Shown: positions 1 to 9,112 of the stretch, piece by piece
How positions within the stretch are numbered: the stretch's first letter is position 1
Layout: the number at the start of each line of letters is the position of its first letter
Assembly: GCA_029213145.1 (NCBI GenBank)
Contig: JARGNK010000037.1
Location: 1-49,186 of the forward strand
Length of the DNA stretch: 49,186 nucleotides
From: Rubripirellula sp.
GTDB lineage: Bacteria > Planctomycetota > Planctomycetia > Pirellulales > Pirellulaceae
Direction: 5' to 3'
Position numbers and translations under genes: made by a program
Notes under the pieces: model-generated
What the model was told of the DNA's origin: nothing
The model's database searches: none
Seen by the model: only the letters and a program-made list of their open reading frames with translations

Positions 1-645
1 GACGCAAATCATGTCGCCACTATCAGCGCGATAGTATTCACGACCGTTCGATGGATCCTTCCAAAATCCACTCCCAGCAAAGACCCAGTCCGAATCCATC
101 TGCTTGTTGGTGCCATTCTTTTGCACCCACCGCCGTGCGTCGACGGCCTTGAATTGACTATCTTTATCGTAATAGCAAATCCAAACACGAATTCTCTGAC
201 CGGTTGCTGGAACAAAATTCGGTACATAAGAAACTGGCGTTCCAGGTTGCGCGCCAATCGCCAGCAATGCCGTGTGCAGTTCACTCGATTTTGAAATCGT
301 CGCTACGATTGCTTCATGCTCTTTGGTTCCGACGGGACAAGCGAACATCTCCAGTGGCCCATCACGCATAGTGACGAAACCGTCTGCGTAGACCCGCTGC
401 TTTTCGCGATCAATCCAGACCAACCGCGAACTGAGTTGTTTTGAGTTTGGTGGAGCCTCGAATGCCTTGCGGACTATCTGATCCGGTGGAACGTAAGTTT
501 CCGTTGTGATCGCTTTTTCTTCCTCGGTCAGCGGATCATTTAACGACTTTGGCGTTTCGTCTGTTTCCTGAGAACAACAGACCGCGGCAGGCAGCGTGAA
601 AACCAGGATCGCCAGCGGAATGTAAAACGGAAGGATCCGAGTCAT
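1..645 (-). CDS. YdjY-domain secreted protein (C-terminus cut by window edge)
   Basis: The reading frame is open from an ATG at 645 down to base 1, giving 215 codons, so the C-terminus lies outside the window. Residues 1-23 form a hydrophobic export signal ending AAVCC, which could be a signal peptide or an imperfect lipobox. From about residue 78 the protein reads VWIDREKQRVYADG, then LEMFACPVGTKEHEAI (98-113), then TPVSYVPNFVPATGQ and a long RIRVWICYYD strand. This succession is characteristic of the YdjY domain that is common in planctomycetes. No catalytic activity is established for the domain. It is oriented away from the next gene at 1092. The family call rests on motif recognition only. 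Confidence 0.75.
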   Translation of the reverse strand, partial: MTRILPFYIPLAILVFTLPAAVCCSQETDETPKSLNDPLTEEEKAITTETYVPPDQIVRKAFEAPPNSKQLSSRLVWIDREKQRVYADGFVTMRDGPLEMFACPVGTKEHEAIVATISKSSELHTALLAIGAQPGTPVSYVPNFVPATGQRIRVWICYYDKDSQFKAVDARRWVQKNGTNKQMDSDWVFAGSGFWKDPSNGREYYRADSGDMICV

Positions 646-1091
646 TTCGAACACCTGCTAATGAGTTTGATCCAAAGGAATCCTACAGCTTCCTCAGTCA
701 TTAATAGCCTAGCGTATCAGCAATTTGTCAGTAAGGTATTAGGGACCCAGGGACTTCTCACTGACGACGAATACGACCGGGTTTGAGGACTTCAAGATCG
801 GGCCTAATATCGCACAAACGCTGACTTTCGCTATCGCTAGAGACCCACGGTAGCGATACCGGGTTTCGATAAGGGGGTCTCGAAAAGGGGTTTCCCGGGC
901 GCGTCGTAGCTGACTTTGTGATTGCAAAAACAGCGATCATTCCCATCGGCAAGCTCCCGGGGTTTGTGCAAGATCATCGCGAATCGCCAAATCCACGCTA
1001 GCTTTCCCGTCCAGAGATTATCCTGTCCCGCCAGCAAATGTTTCGCCTTGCCGAAACGCCCCACTTTGGCAATCCAATTTAGAGTAGAAGA
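646..1091. other. Intergenic region between divergent genes
   Basis: This 446-bp gap separates the divergent YdjY-domain gene and the 611-aa gene and should hold both promoters. Short open frames exist on both strands but none has a signal peptide, recognisable motif or plausible ribosome binding site. No RNA gene or repeat was seen. Confidence 0.4.
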
Positions 1092-2927
1092 ATGTCGATT
1101 GACCACCCGCAAACTGCCGCCGAAGGTGATGCAGAGTCAACCGGGACCGATTTGATAAGCGGGTTTATCGAAGGAGACCAGCTCAAAAAGCGAATCACCA
1201 AGAGCAGTCGTGAAAAATCCCCCACGTCCGTTTTTGGTAAGTCCGCAAACCGCGGCAAGCTCTACCACTGGGGCGTTTCAACATCGATTGGCGGTCATAT
1301 TGACCCCTATTGGGAAAAGCTTGCCAGTCTTGCTTGCGACGGCCTACCAAAAAAGATTGAGACCAAAGCATTCGATTGGGGCTCGCTCTCGGATGGAATA
1401 CTGAACCAATTGGCGTCGAACTCTCCGACATCGGCACTCGTTGCGACCGAATCGGTAGTTTGGGCCGCAGCACTTCCGGCGTTAGTGCATTTCATGCCCC
1501 AGAACTCTTGGTGGCGGTTGCTTTCGGGTTTACAGCAAGCCAACGAAGCGGCGTTGCAACGAAACCACGCTTACGCATCGGGTCACCTTATTCTCGGTGG
1601 AGAATTGGGACTCACCTTAGCTTGCTGCCTCTCAAAACTCCCACACTGCAAACAGCTGCAACAACCCTCCATCAAAGCGGTCCGGCAATGGTGTGAAAAC
1701 GATGTTGAATCGGTCGCAGACTCGATTCAACCAATCCGTGACAGTCGTATGGTCTTGGCGTCATTGATTCGTAACAAGGGTTGGATCGCCTCATTGGAAC
1801 CAAAGAAAGCACAGAAGAAATTAAACGCAACGGGTCAATGGCTTGCCACTTGGGTTGCCGCAACTGCTCGGCCAGACGGAACCACCGCCTTCTCGACCGC
1901 ACCTCGTAAAGCGATCAAATCTGATCTCGGACCTCACGGGCTGCTGGAGCAGGCAAAGCAATTCGACTGTGATACCCTTGCACCCGCAATCGATGCCGCC
2001 CTCGGCAAAAAACCAACTGGTGGCCGACTCGCTTGGGAGGTTTCGTTACCGGCCGCTGTACACCATGAGGCCGACAACAAGTTAATCGCGATGCAATGTG
2101 AATGGGACGTTTCTCACGGGAAAGTCGTGCTCGACTACTCCGGCGAAGACATCGTTCTGGAAGTCTCAGCAGGTAAAAAATTGGTTCTCGCGGGCCAATG
2201 GCAGACGCAAATCGAAATTGACGAGGAAGAACAGTTACCGGCCGGTTCCTGGACGGAGGTATGCGAATTCACGGATGATGATGTCCACTACCTAGAAATT
2301 GAACAACCCTGGTCCGATGGTGTCACCCTGCAGCGACAGATTCTTCAATTTCGCGAGGATCGAGCGTTACTACTTGCGGACGCCGTGCTGATGCCAAAGG
2401 ATCGACAGGAACCACCTGTACGGATTCAGTATTCGAGTCGCCTGCCAATGACTCGACATTTTTCCGCCGTGGAAGAACCCGAGACTCGAGAGATGCATCT
2501 AGCCGATAAGCGATCCCGTGTTTTAGCACTTCCATTGGCCGCAAACGAATGGAAGATCGGGCCCAGCGACGCAACACTTAGATGCTCGGATGACCATCAT
2601 CTTGTTTCCTCCTGCACCGGAGTGGAACGCTTGTACTGTCCCCTTTGGCTGGACTTCACTCCCAGAAGATTTCGGCGCAAAAGAACATGGCGATCATTAA
2701 CTGTTGCCGATCAATTGCGCATCGTGCCAACCAATGAGGCTGTCGCGTACCGCATCCAGCAAGGTTCAGAACAGTGGGTTGTGTACCGAAGTCTTGATGG
2801 GGCCGCTTGCCGAACCTTTTTGGGAAAACACATTTTAGCCGACTTCTTTTGCTCCCGATTCCATCCGGGCGAAGGGGACCAAGAGGAACTGATCACGGTC
2901 GACGACCACCCGGAATCTTATGAGTGA
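1092..2927 (+). CDS. Unrecognised 611-aa protein, helical N-half and beta-rich C-half
   Basis: I do not recognise a named family. There is no signal peptide or membrane segment, so it is probably cytoplasmic. Residues ~70-310 are rich in amphipathic helices with Trp and Ala (around KLYHWGVSTSIGGHIDPYW and WAAALPALVHFMPQNSWW). Residues ~320-611 alternate hydrophobic and polar positions like a beta-sandwich, with IQYSSRLPM and WLDFTPRRFRRKRTWRSL as distinctive blocks. A helical toroid followed by a beta-sandwich is the layout of heparinase II/III-type polysaccharide lyases, but no catalytic Tyr/His motif could be placed, so that is only a fold-level suggestion. The ATG at 1092 follows an A/G-rich AGAGTAGAAGA stretch. 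The stop overlaps the start of the YggS-type gene by 8 bp, so the two are probably co-translated. Confidence 0.7.
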   Translation: MSIDHPQTAAEGDAESTGTDLISGFIEGDQLKKRITKSSREKSPTSVFGKSANRGKLYHWGVSTSIGGHIDPYWEKLASLACDGLPKKIETKAFDWGSLSDGILNQLASNSPTSALVATESVVWAAALPALVHFMPQNSWWRLLSGLQQANEAALQRNHAYASGHLILGGELGLTLACCLSKLPHCKQLQQPSIKAVRQWCENDVESVADSIQPIRDSRMVLASLIRNKGWIASLEPKKAQKKLNATGQWLATWVAATARPDGTTAFSTAPRKAIKSDLGPHGLLEQAKQFDCDTLAPAIDAALGKKPTGGRLAWEVSLPAAVHHEADNKLIAMQCEWDVSHGKVVLDYSGEDIVLEVSAGKKLVLAGQWQTQIEIDEEEQLPAGSWTEVCEFTDDDVHYLEIEQPWSDGVTLQRQILQFREDRALLLADAVLMPKDRQEPPVRIQYSSRLPMTRHFSAVEEPETREMHLADKRSRVLALPLAANEWKIGPSDATLRCSDDHHLVSSCTGVERLYCPLWLDFTPRRFRRKRTWRSLTVADQLRIVPTNEAVAYRIQQGSEQWVVYRSLDGAACRTFLGKHILADFFCSRFHPGEGDQEELITVDDHPESYE

Positions 2928-3624
2928 AAACCACGAAATCGAACGCATCGCAGCCAATTGGCACGCGGTTCAACATCTAGTCGCCGATGCAATTGCCATG
3001 TCGGGACGTGCGGCAGGCAGTACCAAGATTGTCGGCGTCTCGAAATATGTTGGGCTCCCTGAAACCGAGATGTTGATCAAGGCAGGATGCAAAACGCTTG
3101 GCGAAAGCCGACCACAAGCACTCTGGTCGAAAGCTGAATCAAATCTACTCTCCAGTGATGTGCAATGGCATTTGATTGGTCATTTGCAACGCAATAAAAT
3201 CCGTCGATTATTGCGACATTCGGTAGTCATTGAATCGATTGACAGTCAACGAACCTTAAATGCAGTGGCCGAAATATCCCACCAGCAGCAACTCACCACT
3301 CAAGTTCTGCTGGAAGTCAATATTAGCGGTGACGAAAAAAAAACGGGATTCGCCCCCGAAGAGATGCCTCAACTGATGCAAAACTTGCCCGTCAACGGGA
3401 TCGCGGTCCTCGGATTGATGGCGATGGCAGGTTGGGGAACCGATCCCGACGAAGCTCGGGCCCAGTTCGAAAAAACACGGCTGCTGCGTGATCGTTTGCG
3501 AGCTGAATCAGGCCTCGAACTCAAGGAATTATCGATGGGCATGAGTGGTGATTTTCCCGCCGCGATTGCCGAAGGTGCGACGATCGTGCGGATTGGCTCA
3601 CGGCTGTTTGAAGGCATTCGCTAA
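2920..3624 (+). CDS. yggS: YggS/PROSC-family PLP homeostasis protein
   Basis: This is a fold-III alanine-racemase-like barrel without the second domain. It binds pyridoxal 5'-phosphate and buffers the cellular PLP pool. At 234 aa it has the usual family length. The PLP lysine is K42 in TKIVGVSKYVGLPE. The hallmark HLIGHLQRNKIRR follows at about residue 88, then the beta-strand block VLLEVNISGDEKKTGF, GLMAMAGWG, and the phosphate-binding end LSMGMSGDFPAAIAEGAT and VRIGSRLFEGIR. The usual FGENYVQE block is replaced by LGESRPQALW. The ATG lies within the end of the upstream gene (8-bp overlap). The gene ends 8 bp from a convergent PLP-dependent aminotransferase, so a PLP carrier and a PLP enzyme sit tail to tail. 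Confidence 0.92.
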   Translation: MSENHEIERIAANWHAVQHLVADAIAMSGRAAGSTKIVGVSKYVGLPETEMLIKAGCKTLGESRPQALWSKAESNLLSSDVQWHLIGHLQRNKIRRLLRHSVVIESIDSQRTLNAVAEISHQQQLTTQVLLEVNISGDEKKTGFAPEEMPQLMQNLPVNGIAVLGLMAMAGWGTDPDEARAQFEKTRLLRDRLRAESGLELKELSMGMSGDFPAAIAEGATIVRIGSRLFEGIR

Positions 3625-3632
3625 CGACCGAA

Positions 3633-4802
3633 TCAGCCTAAGCAAGCTCGCATCCGCTCAACCGCCTGAAAGATTTCGGGAATCGATTTGGCAAAGCAGA
3701 TTCTCAAATATCCTTCGCCAGCCGAACCAAACGCGGTACCTGGTAAAAGAGCCACGCCGGCGTCAGCGAGCAACCGGTCCGCAATCGTTTCGCAAGACTC
3801 GCCCAATGACTTTACATTTGGGAAGGCATAGAACGCACCCGCAGGCTTTTGGCAGGAAATACCCGCGATCGAATTCAGGCCATCGATCAGGACGTCGCGG
3901 CGTTGCTGATATTCGACCATGATCTTGTCAATCTGGGCTTGAGTTCCTGTCATCGCCTCCAAGCCGGCGAATTGTGTAAAATGAGCCGTGCACCCAAATG
4001 CATGCACGGCCAACAAACTAACCTTCGCTGCCAGCCGCTCAGGCATCACACCGTACCCGAGCCGCCAACCGGTCATTGCGTAGGTTTTCGAAAACCCATC
4101 AACGACGATGGTGCGTTCCGCCATCCCATCTATCGCAGCGATGCTCGGCGCCGTGGCACCATCAAAACACATCCGACTGTAAATCTCATCCGACAATACC
4201 CAACAGTTATGACGCTGCGCAAGCTTCGCTACTTCCTCCAAATCGGAAAACGGAATAACACCGCCCGTTGGATTACTCGGCGAATTCAGGACGATCAATT
4301 TCGTTCGATCATTGATCCGGTCTCGCATAACATCGAGATCGATTGAGAACCCATTCGCCTCGATAAGTGGAAGTGGAACTCCCGTGCCGCCAGCAACACG
4401 CACCATCGCTTCGTAGGTGGGAAAGCCGGGGTCGGGGTAGATCACCTCGTCACCAGATTCAACAATCGCAAGCGTCGGTAAAAACAGAAGCGGTTTCGCA
4501 CCCGGACCGACCACAACCTCATTTTCGGAAATCCGACGTCCACATCGACGACTAATCTCAGTCGCAATCGCTTCACGCAACGGATGAATGCCGGCGGTCG
4601 GGTTGTATCGGGTTTGTCCCGCATTGATTGAATCGATCCCCGCCTGACTGATTCTTTGCTCGGTCGCGAAGTCAGGCTCGCCTATTTCAAGGTGGATGAT
4701 ATCACGTCCGGCGCGTTCTAACGCCTGTGCCTTTGCCAGCACCGCATAAGCACTTTCTGGCTCAATCGATTCAACAGAAAACGCTATCCCCGGCAGACCC
4801 AT
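3633..4802 (-). CDS. Pyridoxal phosphate-dependent aminotransferase, class I/II
   Basis: This is a fold-type I aminotransferase of 389 aa, cytoplasmic, transferring amino groups between an amino acid and a 2-oxo acid. Visible signatures are LEIGEPDFAT near residue 39, PTAGIHPLREAI, GPGAKPLLFL, NSPSNPTGG (N177), SDEIYS (D205, Y208) and the PLP-lysine motif DGFSKTYAMTGWRLGYG with K239. The C-terminal substrate arginine region is GYLRICFAKS. This matches the aspartate/aromatic aminotransferase subgroup (AspC/PatA-like), but the substrate cannot be fixed from sequence. A good Shine-Dalgarno, GGGGAGA on the minus strand (4810-4816), lies about 8 bases before the ATG at 4802 and supports this start. 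It is convergent with the YggS-type gene. Confidence 0.9.
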   Translation of the reverse strand: MGLPGIAFSVESIEPESAYAVLAKAQALERAGRDIIHLEIGEPDFATEQRISQAGIDSINAGQTRYNPTAGIHPLREAIATEISRRCGRRISENEVVVGPGAKPLLFLPTLAIVESGDEVIYPDPGFPTYEAMVRVAGGTGVPLPLIEANGFSIDLDVMRDRINDRTKLIVLNSPSNPTGGVIPFSDLEEVAKLAQRHNCWVLSDEIYSRMCFDGATAPSIAAIDGMAERTIVVDGFSKTYAMTGWRLGYGVMPERLAAKVSLLAVHAFGCTAHFTQFAGLEAMTGTQAQIDKIMVEYQQRRDVLIDGLNSIAGISCQKPAGAFYAFPNVKSLGESCETIADRLLADAGVALLPGTAFGSAGEGYLRICFAKSIPEIFQAVERMRACLG

Positions 4803-4916
4803 TCAATTGTCTCCCCGTCGCTATAACTAGTCTCGATGCGATGCATTGGGACTCGTATAAATCCTGGATCCCACCAAGCACCGATCAGCAACGCAATCGA
4901 TGACACAAAAATGCGA

Positions 4917-5705
4917 TCAGTGATTCGAATCGTTACCAACTTGAACCTTGATCGAACCGAGCACGCTCGTCAATTCCTTCTCTTTCCAGCTAACGAAGAG
5001 AATGTTATCAAGCACGATAGCCCGTTTTTCTGTAGTCGGATGTAGAATCAGACGTCCAGCACCAAGTAGCATGAATTCGAACACATCATTGATCTCTTTG
5101 TCGACTCTTAGATTGGGTGCTGGATAACGTTTAAGATCACTTAAAAATCCATGGTGATGGAGAAGTTCATTATTTCTCAACTCCCAATAATTGAATCGGA
5201 CCTTGATAAAGATCGCGACGTACATCAGCGCCATGGCAACTGAAATGCAAACAAAGAAACTGGCATTCGCCTCAGGACGCACAAACGTTAGCCCATCTTG
5301 CACAGAGGGAAGCAAATCGGGCTTACCGATCATGAGCAGCCAACCACCGAGCGTACTCGTCGTTGCAATAAACACGAGCGTTAGCGAGGTCGCCCGTGGA
5401 AAGTCGAAGACGATAATGAACGTGTTAAGAACAAAGAACACGAGAAACAAACCAGTCATCATCACCGGCAAAGTCTGGCTTGCTGGATCAACCACACTGT
5501 ATTCCCGGATCGAAAGCACGATGGCCGCTAACACTGACACTATCAGTGTCGGATACATGAAAATGAACTTTGGATACGGAACGAGCATGATCCGGTGCGG
5601 ACCGGATGATTTGGAGGATTCAGACTTCTTACCTGCTCTCTGATCATCCGCCTTCGGTTCCTCAGTCTTGCCTTCCGTCGGTTCAGTCTTTGATTCATTT
5701 GTCAT
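4917..5705 (-). CDS. Four-TM membrane protein with PH-like cytoplasmic tail
   Basis: The 262-aa protein opens with a charged, Lys/Glu/Ser-rich tail (1-40). Four probable membrane helices follow at about 46-67, 81-100, 107-127 and 148-168. The C-terminal ~90 residues contain FNYWELRNNELLHHHGFLSD and a strand-rich stretch ending DNILFVSWKEKELTSVLG. A 'written-out' Y-W-E-x-x-N-x-x-L/I pattern followed by alternating strands is typical of bacterial PH-like (bPH_2/DUF304) domains, so I infer a membrane-anchored PH-like domain. The role is unknown. It lies upstream of the aminotransferase on the same strand with a 114-bp gap, so cotranscription is possible but not shown. Confidence 0.7.
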   Translation of the reverse strand: MTNESKTEPTEGKTEEPKADDQRAGKKSESSKSSGPHRIMLVPYPKFIFMYPTLIVSVLAAIVLSIREYSVVDPASQTLPVMMTGLFLVFFVLNTFIIVFDFPRATSLTLVFIATTSTLGGWLLMIGKPDLLPSVQDGLTFVRPEANASFFVCISVAMALMYVAIFIKVRFNYWELRNNELLHHHGFLSDLKRYPAPNLRVDKEINDVFEFMLLGAGRLILHPTTEKRAIVLDNILFVSWKEKELTSVLGSIKVQVGNDSNH

Positions 5706-6183
5706 TGTGCATTCCTTCCGAGTAGCCAGTCACATCAGGCACGATTCTATCGCTTCAGGCCCCAAGCGTTTCGATGGTGGGCGATTTTTCTTGGCGATCC
5801 TCGCCAGAATCTAACCAAAATAAGCCGAGAAAATCCTTCCGACTGCATTTGCGATTTGCCAAGTACGAGCAAATTTCGCGGTCAGGTCACGCCTCGGCAT
5901 GAAAGAGCCCTGAATACCAAGCGTTTTGGATTGGAACAGTTGATTGGTGAATTCAGAACCCTAAGGCTCGCAAATCAGTGTCCAGCAACAGGGGCGAGCC
6001 TCTCTCTCAAATCAGTCCACGCGCACCTAACCCCAGAGCAAAAAACTCGCGTCGGGCCAGATCTAAAAAAAGCGTGACAACTTCGATCTTGGAACAACAA
6101 TTTCCATATGATGGGACCGTGTTGTCTAGGGCACATTGGCCAAAACACGAAGGCCGGATTGCGATCCCATCGGAGTTGACACA
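5706..6183. other. Intergenic region, no recognisable content
   Basis: This 478-bp gap separates the divergent membrane-protein gene and the creatininase-family gene. Small open frames are present but none has protein-like composition. Promoters for both flanking units are expected here. A GGAG at 6174-6177 sits about 6 bases ahead of the ATG at 6184 and is the likely ribosome binding site of the downstream gene. Confidence 0.35.
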
Positions 6184-6939
6184 ATGAAACTCGCTACCCT
6201 TACCTCGCCCGAGATCGCGGCATTAAGTCGCGAAACGCCGATCGTCATCCCGATCGCGGCGCTGGAGCAGCATGGCGCGCATCTGCCAGTCTTTACGGAC
6301 AGCTTGTTGGTCGAAGAGGTCGTGCGACGCGCTCATGAACACCTGAGCCCCCAAATTTTGGTGCTTCCGGTGATGTGGCTCGGAAATTCACACCACCACA
6401 TGGACTTTGCCGGCACCACCTCGGCGGAACCTCGAACCTATCTTGATCTATTGTTCGGCATCGCTCAAAACTGGATCGCTCACGGATTTAAGCGGATCGT
6501 GTTTGTGAACGGACACGGTGGGAACGACGTTCCGGGACGGCAGGTAATTTTTGAACTCCGACAGCGGTTTCGGGAGCGGAAAAACCTACTACTGCTAATG
6601 GCAACTTATTGGAGCCTTGCCGAGCCGGCGACGACGGTAAAGGGATTGTCCCAATCCGAAATGGGACACGCGGGGGAATGGGAGACGTCAATGATTTTGC
6701 GTATTTCCCCCGATTTGGTAAAAAACCACAAGCAAGTTCCGCCAGTTCAACCGACTGAACAATTCGCTCCGGCGGCTCATGGCTGGATCATGCCCGATCG
6801 ATCAGTCCAAGGGCACATTGGATATCCGGCTGACGCAACCGCCGAGAAGGGCGAGGCGCTGCTACAATGCTTCGCCGACGGATTAACGAGCTTTCTGTGG
6901 CGGGCTCTCAATTGGGAACCAAATGGTACCCCAGACTGA
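6184..6939 (+). CDS. Creatininase-family amidohydrolase
   Basis: This is a cytoplasmic metal-dependent amidohydrolase of the creatininase/MftE superfamily, whose members open cyclic amides or trim peptides. Conserved blocks are IPIAALEQHGAHLPVFTDS (E28, H30, D39), LGNSHHHMDFAGTTS, the GFKRIVFVNGHGGN signature (H111), and GHAGEWETSMIL (E165). These supply the dinuclear metal ligands expected of the fold. The length of 251 aa is normal. The frame extends upstream to 6136, but the ATG at 6184 is chosen because it has a GGAG at 6174-6177 and the protein then begins MKLATLTSPE, typical for the family. The substrate is unknown. It heads a collinear set with a Tat protein, a membrane protein and a sodium:solute symporter. 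Confidence 0.9.
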   Translation: MKLATLTSPEIAALSRETPIVIPIAALEQHGAHLPVFTDSLLVEEVVRRAHEHLSPQILVLPVMWLGNSHHHMDFAGTTSAEPRTYLDLLFGIAQNWIAHGFKRIVFVNGHGGNDVPGRQVIFELRQRFRERKNLLLLMATYWSLAEPATTVKGLSQSEMGHAGEWETSMILRISPDLVKNHKQVPPVQPTEQFAPAAHGWIMPDRSVQGHIGYPADATAEKGEALLQCFADGLTSFLWRALNWEPNGTPD

Positions 6940-7114
6940 TCATCGCAGGGTTGCAATCGCCTTGCCGATTCCACCCACATTGGCGTGAAAATCGAGCTTG
7001 GCGGACTGTCAACTTGATCGCACCAGGCCGACGTTGCCAAACGGATTGCGAACTCGCATCGCAACGGTTTTGCCACCTCCCCGCATCGATGAACCCATTT
7101 ACGAGCGTATCCAA

Positions 7115-8425
7115 ATGAAATTGACGAATCGACGCAAATTCTTGACCTCGCTGTCTGCTTCCGCCGCATCCGCCTCTGTGATGCCAAGTTCATTCTTTTG
7201 CGGTGGCTCAATGCCTGGCTCCACATGCCGTGCGGCCGACCCGACGTACTGCCCGAATATAGCGTTTATTGGAACGGTTGACCGCAGACACTCCCACGCC
7301 CAGCACTTTCTCGATCGACATCTACTCGGGTACACCTGGAACAGCGGTTGGCAGTTGCCACGAATCGAACTCGCGTCTATCTACATGGATCAACGGCCCG
7401 AGGGGGACCTTTCCCAAGAACGAATTCGACGTCACAAGCTAAACGCTTTCCCAACCATTGAGGAAGCCTTGACTCTCGGTGGCGATAAACTTGCCGTCGA
7501 TGGCGTGATTATCATCGGCGAACATGGTGACTACCCAAAAAATGAAAAAGGTCAGACTCGCTATCCGCGATACGAATGGTTCAAACGAGTCACCAAAGTA
7601 TTCGAGGACAGCGGCCGCAGCGTTCCCGTATTCAACGATAAGCACCTATCCACTCAATGGGATGAATGCGTGGAGATGGTGGAGGATTCGCGTCGCCTGG
7701 AATTCCCATTCCTCGCCGGATCGTCCTTACCGGTCACTCGTCGTATGCCAGATTTGGATATGCCCTACAACGCGGCCTTGAAGGAAAGCGTTTGCGTTGC
7801 CTATGGCGGCATCGATAGCTATGACATTCACGCCCTAGAAACGGCCCAATGCATGTCCGAACGACGCCAGCATGGTGAGCGTGGAGTGCGACAGGTGCAC
7901 GCGCTTCGCGATGAAAATTTTTACAGCCGAATCAAAGCGGATGACTGCGAAACCACTCGCCGGCTAATTCTGGCTGCCCTCAGTCGCAGCCACAACCTTC
8001 CTGTTAAGAATGGTTTTCCAACAGACACCCTGTCGCTCGACTGGCTACAGCAACAACTACCGAAAGTCACGGCCTATTTGATCGAACACAATGATGGATT
8101 GCGGACCACCATGTTACTGACGGGGATTCGCGACTTTAATTACGCTGGAATGCTGAAGAACGATGAGATCGTCTCTTGTCAGATGTATCTACCAATGCCC
8201 GGTCACGGATCAACAACCGCAGATTTCTTTAACCCCTTGGTGCGGCACGCAGAAACGATGATGCTAGAGGGTGAAGCCCCCTATCCGGTCGAACGCACCT
8301 TGCTGACCTCGGGGATGGTGATCGCTGGTGTCGACAGCCTGCATGCCGGCGAGAAAGAACTCCCAACACCTCATCTGAACATATCCTATCAAGCCCCAAA
8401 AGATTCTTTGTATTGGCGTGTCTAG
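7115..8425 (+). CDS. Tat-exported Gfo/Idh/MocA-like protein of unknown function
   Basis: The protein has 436 aa from the ATG at 7115. An in-frame extension to 6998 would bury the export signal, so it is rejected. Residues 1-40 carry a twin-arginine signal (NRRKFLTSLSASAASASVM). The mature part starts PNIAFIGTVDRRHSHAQHF. It continues with VDGVIIIGEHGDYP and then SVPVFNDKHLS, the order seen in the Rossmann half of Gfo/Idh/MocA oxidoreductases (compare DAVVIATPxxxH then PVxVEKP), but the GxGxxG loop is absent. That resemblance is inference. A histidine-rich Met block, QMYLPMPGHGSTTADFFNPL, lies near the C-terminus. It is 175 bp behind the creatininase-family gene and 111 bp before the next gene, all on the same strand, suggesting a shared role in handling the symporter substrate. 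Confidence 0.75.
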   Translation: MKLTNRRKFLTSLSASAASASVMPSSFFCGGSMPGSTCRAADPTYCPNIAFIGTVDRRHSHAQHFLDRHLLGYTWNSGWQLPRIELASIYMDQRPEGDLSQERIRRHKLNAFPTIEEALTLGGDKLAVDGVIIIGEHGDYPKNEKGQTRYPRYEWFKRVTKVFEDSGRSVPVFNDKHLSTQWDECVEMVEDSRRLEFPFLAGSSLPVTRRMPDLDMPYNAALKESVCVAYGGIDSYDIHALETAQCMSERRQHGERGVRQVHALRDENFYSRIKADDCETTRRLILAALSRSHNLPVKNGFPTDTLSLDWLQQQLPKVTAYLIEHNDGLRTTMLLTGIRDFNYAGMLKNDEIVSCQMYLPMPGHGSTTADFFNPLVRHAETMMLEGEAPYPVERTLLTSGMVIAGVDSLHAGEKELPTPHLNISYQAPKDSLYWRV

Positions 8426-8536
8426 ACACATCGGACGTCCGTGTCCAAAGCCCAGAAAACTGAGCAAAAAACCCGGGCGCTGATTGAAAACGGATCCACC
8501 GTGATGCGAGCAAGACACCGATTGAAAGAAGAACGG

Positions 8537-9112
8537 ATGAAATTACCTTGGATCATTTTTGGCTTGCTGTTGACGATGTGTGGAGCGATGGGATCGCTTT
8601 TTGTGACTCCTGAGCCAACCATTGTTATCAATGAAGGGGAAGATCCGGCCCCAGCCGGGCACGGAATACCGCACCCACAGATTGGCACCATGCTTGTGGG
8701 CGGAGACAGCATCGCACGCTACGCACCAATTCGCCTAGCAACATGGATATTCGCGGTGAGCATGGTCTGTTTTTTTACGTCGTTGCTCGCATTGGCAAGC
8801 CTAAAAGGGGGCCGATTCTCGAAACTCAACTGGATTCTGTTTGTAGGTCTCTCGATTCAAATGTTCGCAATGGCTGGCATGCTCGTAAGCTACGAGTCAT
8901 ACATCGGTGATACAGCAGTACCGTTGTATGGCGGTTTCCCAGCACCCACGGCATGGATGCTCTACGCGTTGTGGCCCGCTCCACTGCTGTTCGTCGTTTT
9001 TTACGTCGCCGCGTTTAATCGTTGGACATTCCGTCCGGAGGACGAACGGGCTTTTGAAGAAATCTTGCAACGCAGGGCACATACCGTGGCGGGCGCCGAG
9101 GAAAACATCTGA
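8537..9112 (+). CDS. Small multi-TM membrane protein coupled to the symporter
   Basis: The protein has 191 aa from the ATG at 8537, which follows GAAAGAAGAACGG. The frame is open back to a GTG at 8441, but that would add a charged leader in front of the first hydrophobic segment. Segments likely to span the membrane are LPWIIFGLLLTMCGAMGSLF at the N-terminus, the stretch around TWIFAVSMVCFFTSLLALA, LNWILFVGLSIQMFAMAGML, and LYALWPAPLLFVVFYVAAF. No named family was recognised. The stop and the start of the symporter overlap as TGATG at 9110-9114, so the two are translationally coupled. A role as a small accessory subunit of the symporter is inferred from this coupling. Confidence 0.7.
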   Translation: MKLPWIIFGLLLTMCGAMGSLFVTPEPTIVINEGEDPAPAGHGIPHPQIGTMLVGGDSIARYAPIRLATWIFAVSMVCFFTSLLALASLKGGRFSKLNWILFVGLSIQMFAMAGMLVSYESYIGDTAVPLYGGFPAPTAWMLYALWPAPLLFVVFYVAAFNRWTFRPEDERAFEEILQRRAHTVAGAEENI

